Notes: generated by a model from the letters alone, not told the origin. A stretch of DNA of 64,000 nucleotides from an uncultured Pelagibacteraceae bacterium (GCA_902532195.1 CACAHE010000002.1:1-64000), one strand, 5' to 3'; shown: positions 47,944 through 56,538, numbered from the stretch's first letter. Numbers and translations are program-made.

Positions 47944-50016
47944 ATGTCAGAGTTTTTTTTAGAATTATTTAGTGAAGAAATGCCTGCAAATTTACAATCT
48001 GCGGCAAGAGAAAATCTATTAAATAATTTTCAAAATTTTTTCGATAAAAAAAATATTATCTATAACAAAGATGTCAAAACTTTTTCTACCCCAAATAGAC
48101 TAGTCATATGTTTTAAAAATATTAGCAACGAAATAATCCAAAAAGCTGAGGAAATTCGTGGTCCAAATATTAATGCACCAGAAAAAGCAGTCGATGGATT
48201 TATAAAATCAAATAAAATTGAAAAAAAAAATATCTATAAAAAAAAAACTGACAAAGGTGAATTTTACTTTTATAGGAAGCAAACAATCAAGATTAATGTT
48301 AAAGATATTTTAATTAGCCAAATCCCCATAATATTGGGCAGAATACCATGGAAAAAATCAATGAAATGGGGAGACCATAGTCTGTACTGGGGAAGGCCGC
48401 TAAAGTCGATTATGGCAATATTTAATGGAAAAACTTTGAATTTTAAGTTTTATCATATTGAAAGCTCAAATTTTACTTATATTGATAAAAATTTTGAAGA
48501 AAAAATAAAGAAATTCAAGACTTTTGATAAATATCTATCCTTTTTTAAAAATCTTAAAATAATTATAGATAATGAAAAAAGAAAAGATCTAATTGAATTG
48601 GAATTATTAAAGTTATCTAAAAAAAAAAATTTAATAACTAATATAAATAAAAATTTATTAAACGAAGTATCTAATATTGTTGAAAAGCCAAAAATTATAT
48701 TATGCTCATTTGATAAAAAATTTTTAAAAATTCCTAAGGAAATAATAATCATTGCAATGCAACAACATCAAAAATATTTTCCTACAGAAAATGAAAATGA
48801 AGAATTGACGAATAATTTTTTCGTTGTCTCAAATCAGCAAGATACTAAAGGGTTGATTAAATTAGGCAATGAAAGAGTAATAGAGGCAAGATTGAGAGAT
48901 ACAGAATTTTTTTGGGAAAAAAATAAATCACAAAGCCTAATAAAACAAGTTTCAAAATTAAAAAATATTAATTATTTTAAAGGCTTAGGAAATTATTATG
49001 ATAAAACTCAAAGAATAAGAAAATTAAGTGGTCAAATCTCAGATGAATTGTTAATAAGTAAAGAAAAAATTGAAGTAGCATCTTCAATCTGCAAAATTGA
49101 TCTCTTATCAGATTTGGTGGGTGAGTTTCCTGAATTACAAGGAATATTAGGAGGTTACTTTGCAGATTCCCAAGGTTTCGACAAGGATATTTGTTTAGCT
49201 GTTAGAGAACATTATCTTCCAGTCGGAAGCGAAAGTAAAATTCCAAAAAAACCATATAGTTTTGCTCTATCATTAAGTGATAAAATAGACACTCTAGTAG
49301 GTTTTTTTGGAATAAATATTAAACCGTCAAGTTCAAAAGATCCTTACGCATTAAGAAGGTTATCATTTGGATTGATTAGAATTATTTTAGAAAATAATAA
49401 AAAAATTAAATTAAAAGATTTAATAAATTATTCCTCTCAATTATATAATGAACAAAATATTAATTTTGATACTAATAAGATTCAAAGAGATCTAGTTGAA
49501 TTTATCAAGGAAAGATTTAAATTTTTTATGAGAGAAAAAGGCATAAGACAGGATATTATAGATAGTTCAACTTTTACATACAATATAGATAATATTTTAA
49601 AAACATATAAAAAGGCAATTATTTTAAATAAACTTATAATAAAAGATGTAGGTAAAGATATTTTATTTATTTATAAAAGGGCATTTAGCATTTTAAATAA
49701 TGAATTGAAAAATAATAAATTAGAAATTTCAGGAGCACCAGATCCTGGATTATTCAAAAGCAATTATGAGGATAATTTATTTAAAAAAATTCATGAAATA
49801 AGAAAGGATTTTACAAGTGTAGCTAAAGAAGATGATTATGAAAGTCTTCTAAATACTTTAGCTTCAGCAAAAAGAGAAGTAACTGAATTTTTTGATAACG
49901 TAAAAGTAAACGATGACGAAGAAATACTTAAAAAAAATAGACTAGAACTTTTGCAAATGTTGTGTAAAAACTTTGATAATTATTTTAATTTTTCTAAGTT
50001 AGAAAGTTTATCATGA
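47944..50016 (+). CDS. glyS: Glycyl-tRNA synthetase beta subunit
   Basis: A 690-residue tRNA-binding subunit. MSEFFLELFSEEMPANLQ is the usual N-terminus, so the ATG at 47944 is chosen over a TTG at 47926 that lies inside glyQ. RIPWKKSMKWGDHSLYWGRPL and LRDTEFFWEKNK are conserved blocks, and an HD-like domain (SGAPDPG region) and anticodon-binding helices follow. It starts 1 nt after glyQ and overlaps ppdK by 4 nt. Confidence 0.96.
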   Translation: MSEFFLELFSEEMPANLQSAARENLLNNFQNFFDKKNIIYNKDVKTFSTPNRLVICFKNISNEIIQKAEEIRGPNINAPEKAVDGFIKSNKIEKKNIYKKKTDKGEFYFYRKQTIKINVKDILISQIPIILGRIPWKKSMKWGDHSLYWGRPLKSIMAIFNGKTLNFKFYHIESSNFTYIDKNFEEKIKKFKTFDKYLSFFKNLKIIIDNEKRKDLIELELLKLSKKKNLITNINKNLLNEVSNIVEKPKIILCSFDKKFLKIPKEIIIIAMQQHQKYFPTENENEELTNNFFVVSNQQDTKGLIKLGNERVIEARLRDTEFFWEKNKSQSLIKQVSKLKNINYFKGLGNYYDKTQRIRKLSGQISDELLISKEKIEVASSICKIDLLSDLVGEFPELQGILGGYFADSQGFDKDICLAVREHYLPVGSESKIPKKPYSFALSLSDKIDTLVGFFGINIKPSSSKDPYALRRLSFGLIRIILENNKKIKLKDLINYSSQLYNEQNINFDTNKIQRDLVEFIKERFKFFMREKGIRQDIIDSSTFTYNIDNILKTYKKAIILNKLIIKDVGKDILFIYKRAFSILNNELKNNKLEISGAPDPGLFKSNYEDNLFKKIHEIRKDFTSVAKEDDYESLLNTLASAKREVTEFFDNVKVNDDEEILKKNRLELLQMLCKNFDNYFNFSKLESLS

Positions 50017-52673
50017 AAAAACTAGTTTTTAATTTTAAATCAAAAGAAACAAAGAAATTAAAATGTCCAGAAAATATATTAGGAGGAAAAGGTTCTAATC
50101 TAGCTCAAATGGGTAGTCTCGGGTTTCCTGTGCCACCAGGGTTTACAATATCAACTGAAGTTTGTGATTTATTTTATAAAAATAAAAAAAAATTAACCCC
50201 TCAAGTTTTAAGAGAAATAAAAAGAGAAATAAAAAATATTGAAAAAGACTCAGGAAAAAAATTTGGCGATTTAAAAAATCCTTTGTTAGTTTCTGTTAGA
50301 TCTGGTGCACGAGTTTCTATGCCTGGAATGATGGATACAATTCTTAATTTAGGATTGAATGACAAAACTGTAAAAGCGCTTGCTAAAAAAACTTCTAATT
50401 TAAGGTTTGCAAAAGATAGTTATAGAAGATTCATTCAAATGTACGCGAACGTAGTTATGGGAGTTGAAAATTTTAATTTTGAAGAATTAATTGAAAATTA
50501 TAAGCTTACAAAAGGTGTTTTGCTAGACACAGATTTAGATGAAAATGATTGGGAAGGTTTAATAAAAGATTTTAAAAATGTTGTAAAAACACATTCTAAA
50601 AAAGATTTTCCCCAAGATGTAAATGAACAGCTAATTGGAGCTATCTCTGCAGTTTTCTTATCGTGGGATAGCAATAGAGCAAAAATTTATAGAAAATTAA
50701 ATCAAATACCTTCCCATTGGGGCACTGCTGTAAATGTACAATCAATGGTATTTGGAAACATGGGAGAGCATTGTGCAACAGGGGTAGTTTTTACGAGAAA
50801 TCCGTCTAATGGAGTTAATGAAATTTATGGAGAATATTTAATTAATGCACAAGGCGAAGATGTTGTTGCGGGAACCAGAACACCTCAATACATAACAAAA
50901 AAATCTAGAAAAGAATCTGGCTCAGTTGAAAACGCGATGGAAGAATCCATGCCAAAAGTTTTTAAAAAATTAAAAAAAATATTAAACACGTTAGAAAAAT
51001 ATTACAAAGATATGCAGGATGTTGAATTTACTGTAGAAAAACAAAAATTATGGATTTTACAAACTAGATCTGGAAAAAGAACAGCAAAATCAGCAGTTAA
51101 AATTGCAGTTGATATGTTTAAAGAAAAATTAATTTCAAAGAAAGAAGCTGTTTTAAGAATAGATCCTAATTCATTAGATAGTCTTTTACACCCAACTTTG
51201 GATGAAAAAAGCAAAATAAATGTAATTGCAAAAGGGTTGCCAGCTTCACCAGGCGCAGCAAGTGGTAAGGTAGTATTTTCGTCTGACGAAGCAGAAAGAT
51301 TAAATGGAATGATGCAAAATACTATTTTAGTTAGAATTGAAACATCCCCAGAAGATATTCATGGCATGCATGCAGCAAAAGGTATTCTTACTGCGAGAGG
51401 AGGCATGACAAGCCATGCTGCTGTTGTAGCAAGAGGAATGGGAAGGCCATGCGTATCTGGTTCAAGTGAAATCGACATAGATTATGAAAAAAAATTATTT
51501 AAAACAAAAGATTATGAAATAAAAGAAGGAGAAATAATTACACTAGATGGTTCAACAGGAAGAATAATTTTAGGTGAAGTTAAAACTGTGAAACCAGAGA
51601 TTTCAGGTGATTTTTCAAAAGTTATGGGTTGGGCGGACTCTTTTAGGAAGTTAAAAATTAGAACTAATTCTGAAACCCCATTAGATAGTAAAATTGCAAG
51701 GGAATTTGGAGCAGAAGGTATAGGACTATGTAGGACTGAACATATGTTTTTTGAAGAAGAAAGAATTTTATCGGTGAGACAAATGATTCTTTCTAAATCA
51801 AGTGAAGACAGGAATATAGCTTTATCAAAACTTTTACCACATCAAAAAAAAGATTTTATAGAAATATTTAAAATTATGGGTGGTTTGCCTGTCACAGTAA
51901 GACTTTTAGATCCACCATTACATGAATTTTTACCAAAAAATGAAAGTGAAATAACCGATGTTTCAAAATCACTAAATTTGTCAATTAAAGAAGTTGACTC
52001 AAGAATTAAGGAACTTCACGAACAAAATCCTATGCTGGGACATAGAGGGTGTAGGCTGGGTATTTCTTTTCCTGAAATTTATGAAATGCAATGTAGAGCT
52101 ATTTTTGAAGCCCTAGTTGAATGTAAATATAAAAAATTTAAATCTATTTTACCAGAAATAATGATACCTTTGGTATCTACTGAAGCAGAAATAAAAATAA
52201 TGAAAGATTTAGTTATAAAGATAGCTAAAAAAGTTCAAGATGAAAATAAAATAAAAATAGACTTTTTAGTGGGAACTATGATTGAACTTCCTAGAGCAGC
52301 AATTAAAGCAAAAGATATTGCAAAACATGCAGAATTTTTTAGTTTTGGAACGAACGACTTAACTCAAACTACATTTGGCATAAGTAGAGATGATAGTGGT
52401 AAATTTTTAAATGATTACATTGAAAATAAAATATTTGATGTTGATCCATTTATATCCATAGATGATGGAGTGGGTGATTTAATTGAAATGGCATCAATCA
52501 ATGGGAAAAAAGAAAACAAAAAAATTAAATTAGGAATTTGTGGAGAACATGGGGGAGATCCAAAAAGTATTAAATTTTGCTCTAAAATAGGTTTAGACTA
52601 TGTTTCATGTTCACCTTACAGAGTACCAATAGCAAGATTGGCAGCCGCTCAAGCTTATTTAAAAAAAAATTAA
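50013..52673 (+). CDS. ppdK: Pyruvate, phosphate dikinase
   Basis: An 886-residue enzyme interconverting pyruvate, ATP and phosphate with PEP, AMP and pyrophosphate. Order of domains: ATP-grasp (GGKGSNLAQMGSLGFPVPPG at 24-43), swivelling phosphohistidine domain with H468 in GGMTSHAAVVARGMG, and PEP-binding barrel with C843 (GICGEHGGDP). It can make PEP for gluconeogenesis, which agrees with the Gap features at 16319. It overlaps glyS by 4 nt and converges with nadC. Confidence 0.97.
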   Translation: MKKLVFNFKSKETKKLKCPENILGGKGSNLAQMGSLGFPVPPGFTISTEVCDLFYKNKKKLTPQVLREIKREIKNIEKDSGKKFGDLKNPLLVSVRSGARVSMPGMMDTILNLGLNDKTVKALAKKTSNLRFAKDSYRRFIQMYANVVMGVENFNFEELIENYKLTKGVLLDTDLDENDWEGLIKDFKNVVKTHSKKDFPQDVNEQLIGAISAVFLSWDSNRAKIYRKLNQIPSHWGTAVNVQSMVFGNMGEHCATGVVFTRNPSNGVNEIYGEYLINAQGEDVVAGTRTPQYITKKSRKESGSVENAMEESMPKVFKKLKKILNTLEKYYKDMQDVEFTVEKQKLWILQTRSGKRTAKSAVKIAVDMFKEKLISKKEAVLRIDPNSLDSLLHPTLDEKSKINVIAKGLPASPGAASGKVVFSSDEAERLNGMMQNTILVRIETSPEDIHGMHAAKGILTARGGMTSHAAVVARGMGRPCVSGSSEIDIDYEKKLFKTKDYEIKEGEIITLDGSTGRIILGEVKTVKPEISGDFSKVMGWADSFRKLKIRTNSETPLDSKIAREFGAEGIGLCRTEHMFFEEERILSVRQMILSKSSEDRNIALSKLLPHQKKDFIEIFKIMGGLPVTVRLLDPPLHEFLPKNESEITDVSKSLNLSIKEVDSRIKELHEQNPMLGHRGCRLGISFPEIYEMQCRAIFEALVECKYKKFKSILPEIMIPLVSTEAEIKIMKDLVIKIAKKVQDENKIKIDFLVGTMIELPRAAIKAKDIAKHAEFFSFGTNDLTQTTFGISRDDSGKFLNDYIENKIFDVDPFISIDDGVGDLIEMASINGKKENKKIKLGICGEHGGDPKSIKFCSKIGLDYVSCSPYRVPIARLAAAQAYLKKN

Positions 52674-52674
52674 A

Positions 52675-53508
52675 CTAAAGTTCTAGCTTAATATTTAAAG
52701 CAGGTGCGCTATGAGTAATTTGACCCACAGATATTCTTTTGACTCCTGTTGAGGCAATTTTTTTAACGTTTTTTAGAGTAATGCCACCTGAAGCTTCTGT
52801 TTGATATAAATTTTTAATTAATTTTATTCCTTCTAAAATTTTTTTTGATTTCATATTGTCAAACAAAACTCTGTGAAATTTTAGTCCTTTAATTTTTTTT
52901 AGTTGATTAAGATTGTCAATTTCAACCGTAATTATTTTACTTTTTTTACTTTTAATTGCTGAATTTACTAAATTTTTTATATCAGCTGAAGCTATATGAT
53001 TATCTTTAATTAAATATTCATCGCTTAAATTAAATCTATGATTAGTTCCACCACCTATTTTAACAGCATATTTTTGTATTAATCTAAGGTTTGGAATTGT
53101 TTTTCTAGTGCAACAAATTTTACATTTTTTTCCAACTTTTTTAATATATTGATTTGTTAATGTAGCTATGCCAGAAATATGAGATAAAAAATTTAATGCT
53201 ACTCTTTCCCCAATTAATATATTTTTAATATTTCCTTCAACAGTTGCTATCAAATCTCCCTTTTTAATTTTAGATCCTTCTTTTTTCTTTTGTTTAAATT
53301 TAATATTTTTATCTATTAATTTAAAAGTTTGAATTGCAAATTTTAAACCTCCGATAATACCACTCTGGTTTGCGATTAATTTAGCTTTTTTTTTTATTTT
53401 TTTTTCAATCAGATTTGAGGTTATATCTCCAGATGGATAAGTGTCTTCTTTTAAAGCTAGTTTGCAAGTATTCTTTATAAAGGTGCTACTTAGAACAACT
53501 TTTGTCAC
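52675..53508 (-). CDS. nadC: Nicotinate-nucleotide pyrophosphorylase (quinolinate phosphoribosyltransferase)
   Basis: A 277-residue enzyme turning quinolinate and PRPP into nicotinate mononucleotide. LKEDTYPSGDITS, ALNFLSHISGIAT, CTRKTIPNLRLIQKYAVKIGGG and EASGGITLKNV are the conserved segments. The start is GTG at 53508. It lies 5 nt after nadA in the same minus-strand pair. Confidence 0.95.
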   Translation of the reverse strand: MTKVVLSSTFIKNTCKLALKEDTYPSGDITSNLIEKKIKKKAKLIANQSGIIGGLKFAIQTFKLIDKNIKFKQKKKEGSKIKKGDLIATVEGNIKNILIGERVALNFLSHISGIATLTNQYIKKVGKKCKICCTRKTIPNLRLIQKYAVKIGGGTNHRFNLSDEYLIKDNHIASADIKNLVNSAIKSKKSKIITVEIDNLNQLKKIKGLKFHRVLFDNMKSKKILEGIKLIKNLYQTEASGGITLKNVKKIASTGVKRISVGQITHSAPALNIKLEL

Positions 53509-53513
53509 TTAAA

Positions 53514-54500
53514 CTATCTACCAATCTCAGTCATTCTTTGAACAGATTTTCTTGCCATTGCAGCAATGTTATGACTAATTTTAATTTCATTATTTTCATT
53601 TTCAAGACAATCTAAAATTTTTCTAAGAGTAATTTTTTTCATATATGGACATAAATTGCATGGTTTAATAAATTGAACTTTTGGATTTTCAACTTGAACA
53701 TTGTCACTCATTGTACATTCAGTTACTAACAATACTTTTTTAGGTTGGTTTTTTTTAACATAGCTTACCATGCTTGATGTAGAACCAGCAAAATCAGATG
53801 CACTAATTACATCTGGCGGACATTCGGGGTGAGCAATTATTTTTATATCAGGATTTTCTTTTCTTATATCTTCAATTTCTTTTCCTGTAAATTTTTCATG
53901 AACTATGCAAGTACCTTGCCAAGATATAATTTTAACTTTCGTGTTTTTTTGAACGTAGTTAGCTAAATAATGGTCTGGAAGAAAAATTACTTTATCGACA
54001 CCGAGTGACTCAACTACTTTTACTGCATTTGCTGAAGTACAGCATACATCTGTTTCCGCTTTTACTTCTGCTGATGTATTGACGTAAGACACAACTGGCA
54101 CACCAGGATATTTTTCTTTAAGCATTCTAACGTCTTCACCTGTGATAGAAGAAGCCAAAGAACATCCTGCATTCATATCTGGTAATAAAACTTTTTTTGA
54201 TGGATTCATCAGTTTTGCTGTTTCTGCCATAAAATGTACTCCACAAAGTATAATTATATCTGCATTAGTTTTTGATGCTTCTACTGCAAGAGCAAGAGAG
54301 TCTGCTGAAATATCTGCAACCCCATGATAAATTTCTGGTGTCTGATAATTGTGGGCAAGTATTACGGCATTTTTTTCTTTTTTTAATTTATTTATCTTTT
54401 CAATCAAAGGAGCGTGAACCTTCCATTCAATTTCAGGCACTACTGAGGAAATTTTATTATAGATACTTTTTAAATTATTTTTTTCACTTAAATTTTCCAT
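53514..54500 (-). CDS. nadA: Quinolinate synthase
   Basis: A 328-residue [4Fe-4S] enzyme joining iminoaspartate and dihydroxyacetone phosphate to quinolinate. The three cluster cysteines are in ILCGVHFMAETAK, DVCCTSANA and the C-terminal CNLCPYMK. AHNYQTPEIYHGVADISADSLALA is the N-terminal substrate domain. The ATG at 54500 is preferred over a TTG at 54518. nadB (aspartate oxidase) is not beside it. Confidence 0.96.
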   Translation of the reverse strand: MENLSEKNNLKSIYNKISSVVPEIEWKVHAPLIEKINKLKKEKNAVILAHNYQTPEIYHGVADISADSLALAVEASKTNADIIILCGVHFMAETAKLMNPSKKVLLPDMNAGCSLASSITGEDVRMLKEKYPGVPVVSYVNTSAEVKAETDVCCTSANAVKVVESLGVDKVIFLPDHYLANYVQKNTKVKIISWQGTCIVHEKFTGKEIEDIRKENPDIKIIAHPECPPDVISASDFAGSTSSMVSYVKKNQPKKVLLVTECTMSDNVQVENPKVQFIKPCNLCPYMKKITLRKILDCLENENNEIKISHNIAAMARKSVQRMTEIGR

Positions 54501-54562
54501 TATTAACAAATCTATCAACTTGAAATAAAATTGTCATTCATTTAATCTGACGCACTTATTAA

Positions 54563-54649
54563 GCGGCTATGCTGAAATTGGTAGACAGGCTTGGTTGAGG
54601 GCCAAGTGGGGGAATACCCATGAGAGTTCGAGTCTCTCTGGCCGCACCA
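54563..54649 (+). tRNA. tRNA-Leu (GAG)
   Basis: An 87-nt class II tRNA with a long variable arm (gtgggggaatacccat region). GCGGCTA (54563-54569) pairs with TGGCCGC, followed by A73 and encoded CCA ending at 54649. The anticodon loop TTGAGGG gives GAG (codon CTC). It points toward the tmRNA gene, and the left copy of the 32-bp attachment-like repeat starts 15 nt after it. Confidence 0.96.
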
Positions 54650-54663
54650 TTAATTCCTTTAAT

Positions 54664-54695
54664 AAGGGGCGTTCTGTTGCCAGGTGCCCCGAACC
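54664..54695 (+). repeat. Left attachment-like direct repeat (attL)
   Basis: A 32-bp sequence from aaggggcgttctg to gccccgaacc. It is identical to 56507-56538 except for one base (g at 54691, a at 56534). It contains a GGGGC/GCCCC inverted repeat that is part of tmRNA structure in the right copy. Confidence 0.85.
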
Positions 54696-54750
54696 ATCTT
54701 ACATTATTCGCAAATAATTTTTCAACCAATTATAGAAAAACATATAAAAT

Positions 54751-54768
54751 TGTGCCAGTATTGTGCCA
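54751..54768 (+). repeat. Paired TGTGCCA motifs, left end (possible integrase arm sites)
   Basis: TGTGCCA at 54751-54757 and 54762-54768, 11 bp apart. The whole 18-mer matches 56445-56462 with one difference. Tandem short repeats near both ends of an element are typical of tyrosine recombinase arm-binding sites; that role is inferred. Confidence 0.55.
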
Positions 54769-54816
54769 GATATTTCATCTATTGAAAAAAAATAAATCGT
54801 TCATATTTGAACATTG

Positions 54817-55686
54817 ATGTATTTAATTAAAAAATTGCGTCAAGCTGCATTGGGTTTAGCAGGTTTATTATCAGTACCATTTGGAAAAAAAGTAGAAAAA
54901 TCCTTATCAAATATATTTGACGACAAAACTACAATTTATGATGAACAAATAGATAAATTTTATAATGAAACACATGTAGGTGGTTTCACTCATAGACATT
55001 TTGATGGAAGTCATACACCTCTGCAAATGTGGGAAAAGGTAAAAGAAACACTACCTAATGATACAAATGTTGAAGAATTAAAAAACTATTTTTTATCTTT
55101 GTTTAAAGATCTTCAAACTCCAATGGGAATCCCATTGCACAACATTGACAACAAAGAAGGCTTTGAAAAATTTGCTGCATATATGAGCGAGAATTTTGCA
55201 ATTAAAAAAAGCTGGTTATTAGATATACAAAGCGTTAATTTATCTGAAGTTTTTGGAGCAACACTTGGTGTCGTTGCTTTAATGTTTGGCTGGAAAAAAC
55301 ATGAAAAAGAAGAATTTGCTGAATTAGCAAGTTCTTTAATTTTAGCAGGAGCGGTTAGTGCAAATCCTTTTCTACTTATTGTATCAATAGTTTCATGGGC
55401 AAAATCTTATACAAAAAATAAACACAAAAAAGAGTTTAAACAAGGAACAGTTAAAGGCTTGTTAGGCATGGGTTCATTTATTTTAACAGCAAGTTTATTT
55501 GCTAGTCCATTATTAGGTATTATTATTGGGTTAGTAGTATTAGTTCTTGTTAAAAAATCACTTAAAAAATTAGATGTCACAGAAGTTTATAATTGGTTTA
55601 GAAGTCAATTTAAAAAACACGGAACTGTTTTATCGGCATTAGGTGGTGGAGCTATTGCTGGACTTATATCGGGGTATATTATCTAA
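54817..55686 (+). CDS. Unrecognised membrane protein of the mini-element
   Basis: A 289-residue protein from the ATG at 54817 (a TTG lies one codon earlier). The N-terminus is short and basic. A soluble region follows, with a His/Asp-rich GGFTHRHFDGSHTPLQMWEKV segment and an amphipathic GVEELKNYFLSLF-like helix, then a hydrophobic half: helices at about 145-160, 171-195, 213-247 and 272-290, rich in small residues (GLLGMGSF, LGGGAIAGLISG), resembling pore or glycine-zipper helices. No known family recognised. It is the first and largest cargo gene. A toxin, immunity or superinfection function would suit a mobile element but is not shown. Confidence 0.75.
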   Translation: MYLIKKLRQAALGLAGLLSVPFGKKVEKSLSNIFDDKTTIYDEQIDKFYNETHVGGFTHRHFDGSHTPLQMWEKVKETLPNDTNVEELKNYFLSLFKDLQTPMGIPLHNIDNKEGFEKFAAYMSENFAIKKSWLLDIQSVNLSEVFGATLGVVALMFGWKKHEKEEFAELASSLILAGAVSANPFLLIVSIVSWAKSYTKNKHKKEFKQGTVKGLLGMGSFILTASLFASPLLGIIIGLVVLVLVKKSLKKLDVTEVYNWFRSQFKKHGTVLSALGGGAIAGLISGYII

Positions 55687-55749
55687 TTGATTGAAGCTTT
55701 AATTATAATAGAAGTAGCAGCTCTAATTTGGTATCTTTCAAATAAATGA
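55687..55749 (+). CDS. Possible 20-residue hydrophobic peptide (TTG start)
   Basis: Directly after the stop of the membrane protein, a TTG opens a frame of 20 codons (MIEALIIIEVAALIWYLSNK) that ends in TGA overlapping the ATG of the next ORF (ATGA). The content is a single membrane helix. The tight placement suggests translational coupling, but a TTG-started 20-mer could be chance. Confidence 0.3.
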   Translation: MIEALIIIEVAALIWYLSNK

Positions 55750-55907
55750 ATACAGCATTAACAATTATTGGCCTTGCAATGTTTATTTTTATTGTCGTTT
55801 TTACTTTAAAACGTACAAAAGAAAAAAAGAAAGCTCAACAAGAAGAGCATGAAAAAATTAAAGCTTATGGCGAAAGTATAAACCAAGAAACAAGAGATAA
55901 AAAATAA
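55746..55907 (+). CDS. Small single-pass membrane protein of the mini-element
   Basis: A 53-residue ORF. Residues 3-20 (TALTIIGLAMFIFIVVFT) form one membrane helix, followed by a strongly charged cytosolic tail (KRTKEKKKAQQEEHEKIKAY). No family recognised. It lies between the larger membrane protein and the cysteine-rich protein, all in one orientation with short gaps, so the three probably form one transcript. Confidence 0.6.
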   Translation: MNTALTIIGLAMFIFIVVFTLKRTKEKKKAQQEEHEKIKAYGESINQETRDKK

Positions 55908-55912
55908 AGTTA

Positions 55913-56437
55913 ATGGATTATTTTTATTCGAAAACACAAGATAACGATTTATGGCTAGGTTTTAAACCACAGTATGGATGGGTTATTTATGATAGAAAAT
56001 TGCCCTCAAATAAAAGTGTTCATGGTGAAGTGTATTGGATAAAATGTTCTGATTGGACATTTTTTAAAGACAAAGGGTCTAATTGGAATTATCCCGAATA
56101 TTCATTTGTCGTCAGTTATTTAAAAGATATAGAAACAAACCAACAAAAAGAAAACGAAGAAAAAGCTTTAAGTATTTTAGATGAATATATTAACAAAAAA
56201 AGAAATGAAATGGATCTTAAATATATTGAAACGATTCATAATAATTATTTAGAAAAAAAAGGCTTTTCTCCACGTTCAGTTCTTAAGGCAAAAAGTGGAA
56301 GAAGAGAAAGTGGATGTTGGGAGTGCAAAAATACAGTAGATAATAAATATGATTATGAATGTAGTACTTGTAGATGGATTATTTGTTCAAGTTGTGGTGC
56401 ATGCAAACAATTTGGATGTATAGAAAGAAAAAATTAA
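55913..56437 (+). CDS. Unrecognised protein with C-terminal cysteine-rich (zinc-ribbon-like) domain
   Basis: A 174-residue protein. Residues 1-70 are rich in aromatics (WVIYDRKLPSNKSVHGEVYW). A charged helical linker spans 75-115. The C-terminal 40 residues hold eight cysteines: C135/C138, C150/C153, C158/C161/C164 and C169, enough to bind two metal ions as in zinc ribbons or treble clefs. No DNA-binding or nuclease motif can be named. It begins 5 nt after the small membrane ORF. Zinc binding with a role in nucleic-acid or protein contact is plausible, but function is unknown. Confidence 0.75.
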   Translation: MDYFYSKTQDNDLWLGFKPQYGWVIYDRKLPSNKSVHGEVYWIKCSDWTFFKDKGSNWNYPEYSFVVSYLKDIETNQQKENEEKALSILDEYINKKRNEMDLKYIETIHNNYLEKKGFSPRSVLKAKSGRRESGCWECKNTVDNKYDYECSTCRWIICSSCGACKQFGCIERKN

Positions 56438-56444
56438 ACGTAAA

Positions 56445-56462
56445 TGTGCCACTATTGTGCCA
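56445..56462 (+). repeat. Paired TGTGCCA motifs, right end (possible integrase arm sites)
   Basis: TGTGCCA at 56445-56451 and 56456-56462, again 11 bp apart and in the same orientation as the left pair. It starts 8 nt after the stop of the last cargo gene. Confidence 0.55.
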
Positions 56463-56506
56463 AAGATAAATTTAACAGAATAAAATCAAGAAAATATTAG
56501 ATTAGA

Positions 56507-56538
56507 AAGGGGCGTTCTGTTGCCAGGTGCCCCAAACC
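56507..56538 (+). repeat. Right attachment-like direct repeat (attR), 3' end of tmRNA
   Basis: Copy of 54664-54695 with one mismatch. On the minus strand it reads as the closing hairpin GGGGC...GCCCC with the conserved CCTGGCAACAGA stretch at the end of the tmRNA coding piece. It is therefore functional RNA sequence as well as the likely crossover site. Confidence 0.85.

Larger units (their letters stand above)
54664..56538. mobile_element. Putative integrase-less mini-element bounded by tmRNA 3'-end direct repeats
   Basis: The two outer limits are copies of a 32-bp sequence with a single mismatch, 1843 bp apart. The right copy is the 3' end of the tmRNA coding piece (minus strand), so the left copy is a displaced duplicate, the pattern left by site-specific integration into the gene's 3' end. 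Paired TGTGCCA motifs lie 61 nt inside the left repeat and 47 nt inside the right repeat. The cargo is a membrane protein, perhaps a 20-codon ORF, a 53-residue one-TM protein and a cysteine-rich protein, all in the same direction. No integrase, transposase, replication or capsid gene is seen. Either a decayed island or a satellite moved by an integrase supplied elsewhere. Confidence 0.75.

Noticed and set aside
54620..54817. 65-codon plus-strand ORF starting inside tRNA-Leu
   Set aside because: It overlaps the tRNA, the attachment repeat and the TGTGCCA motifs, and the product has no recognisable feature.
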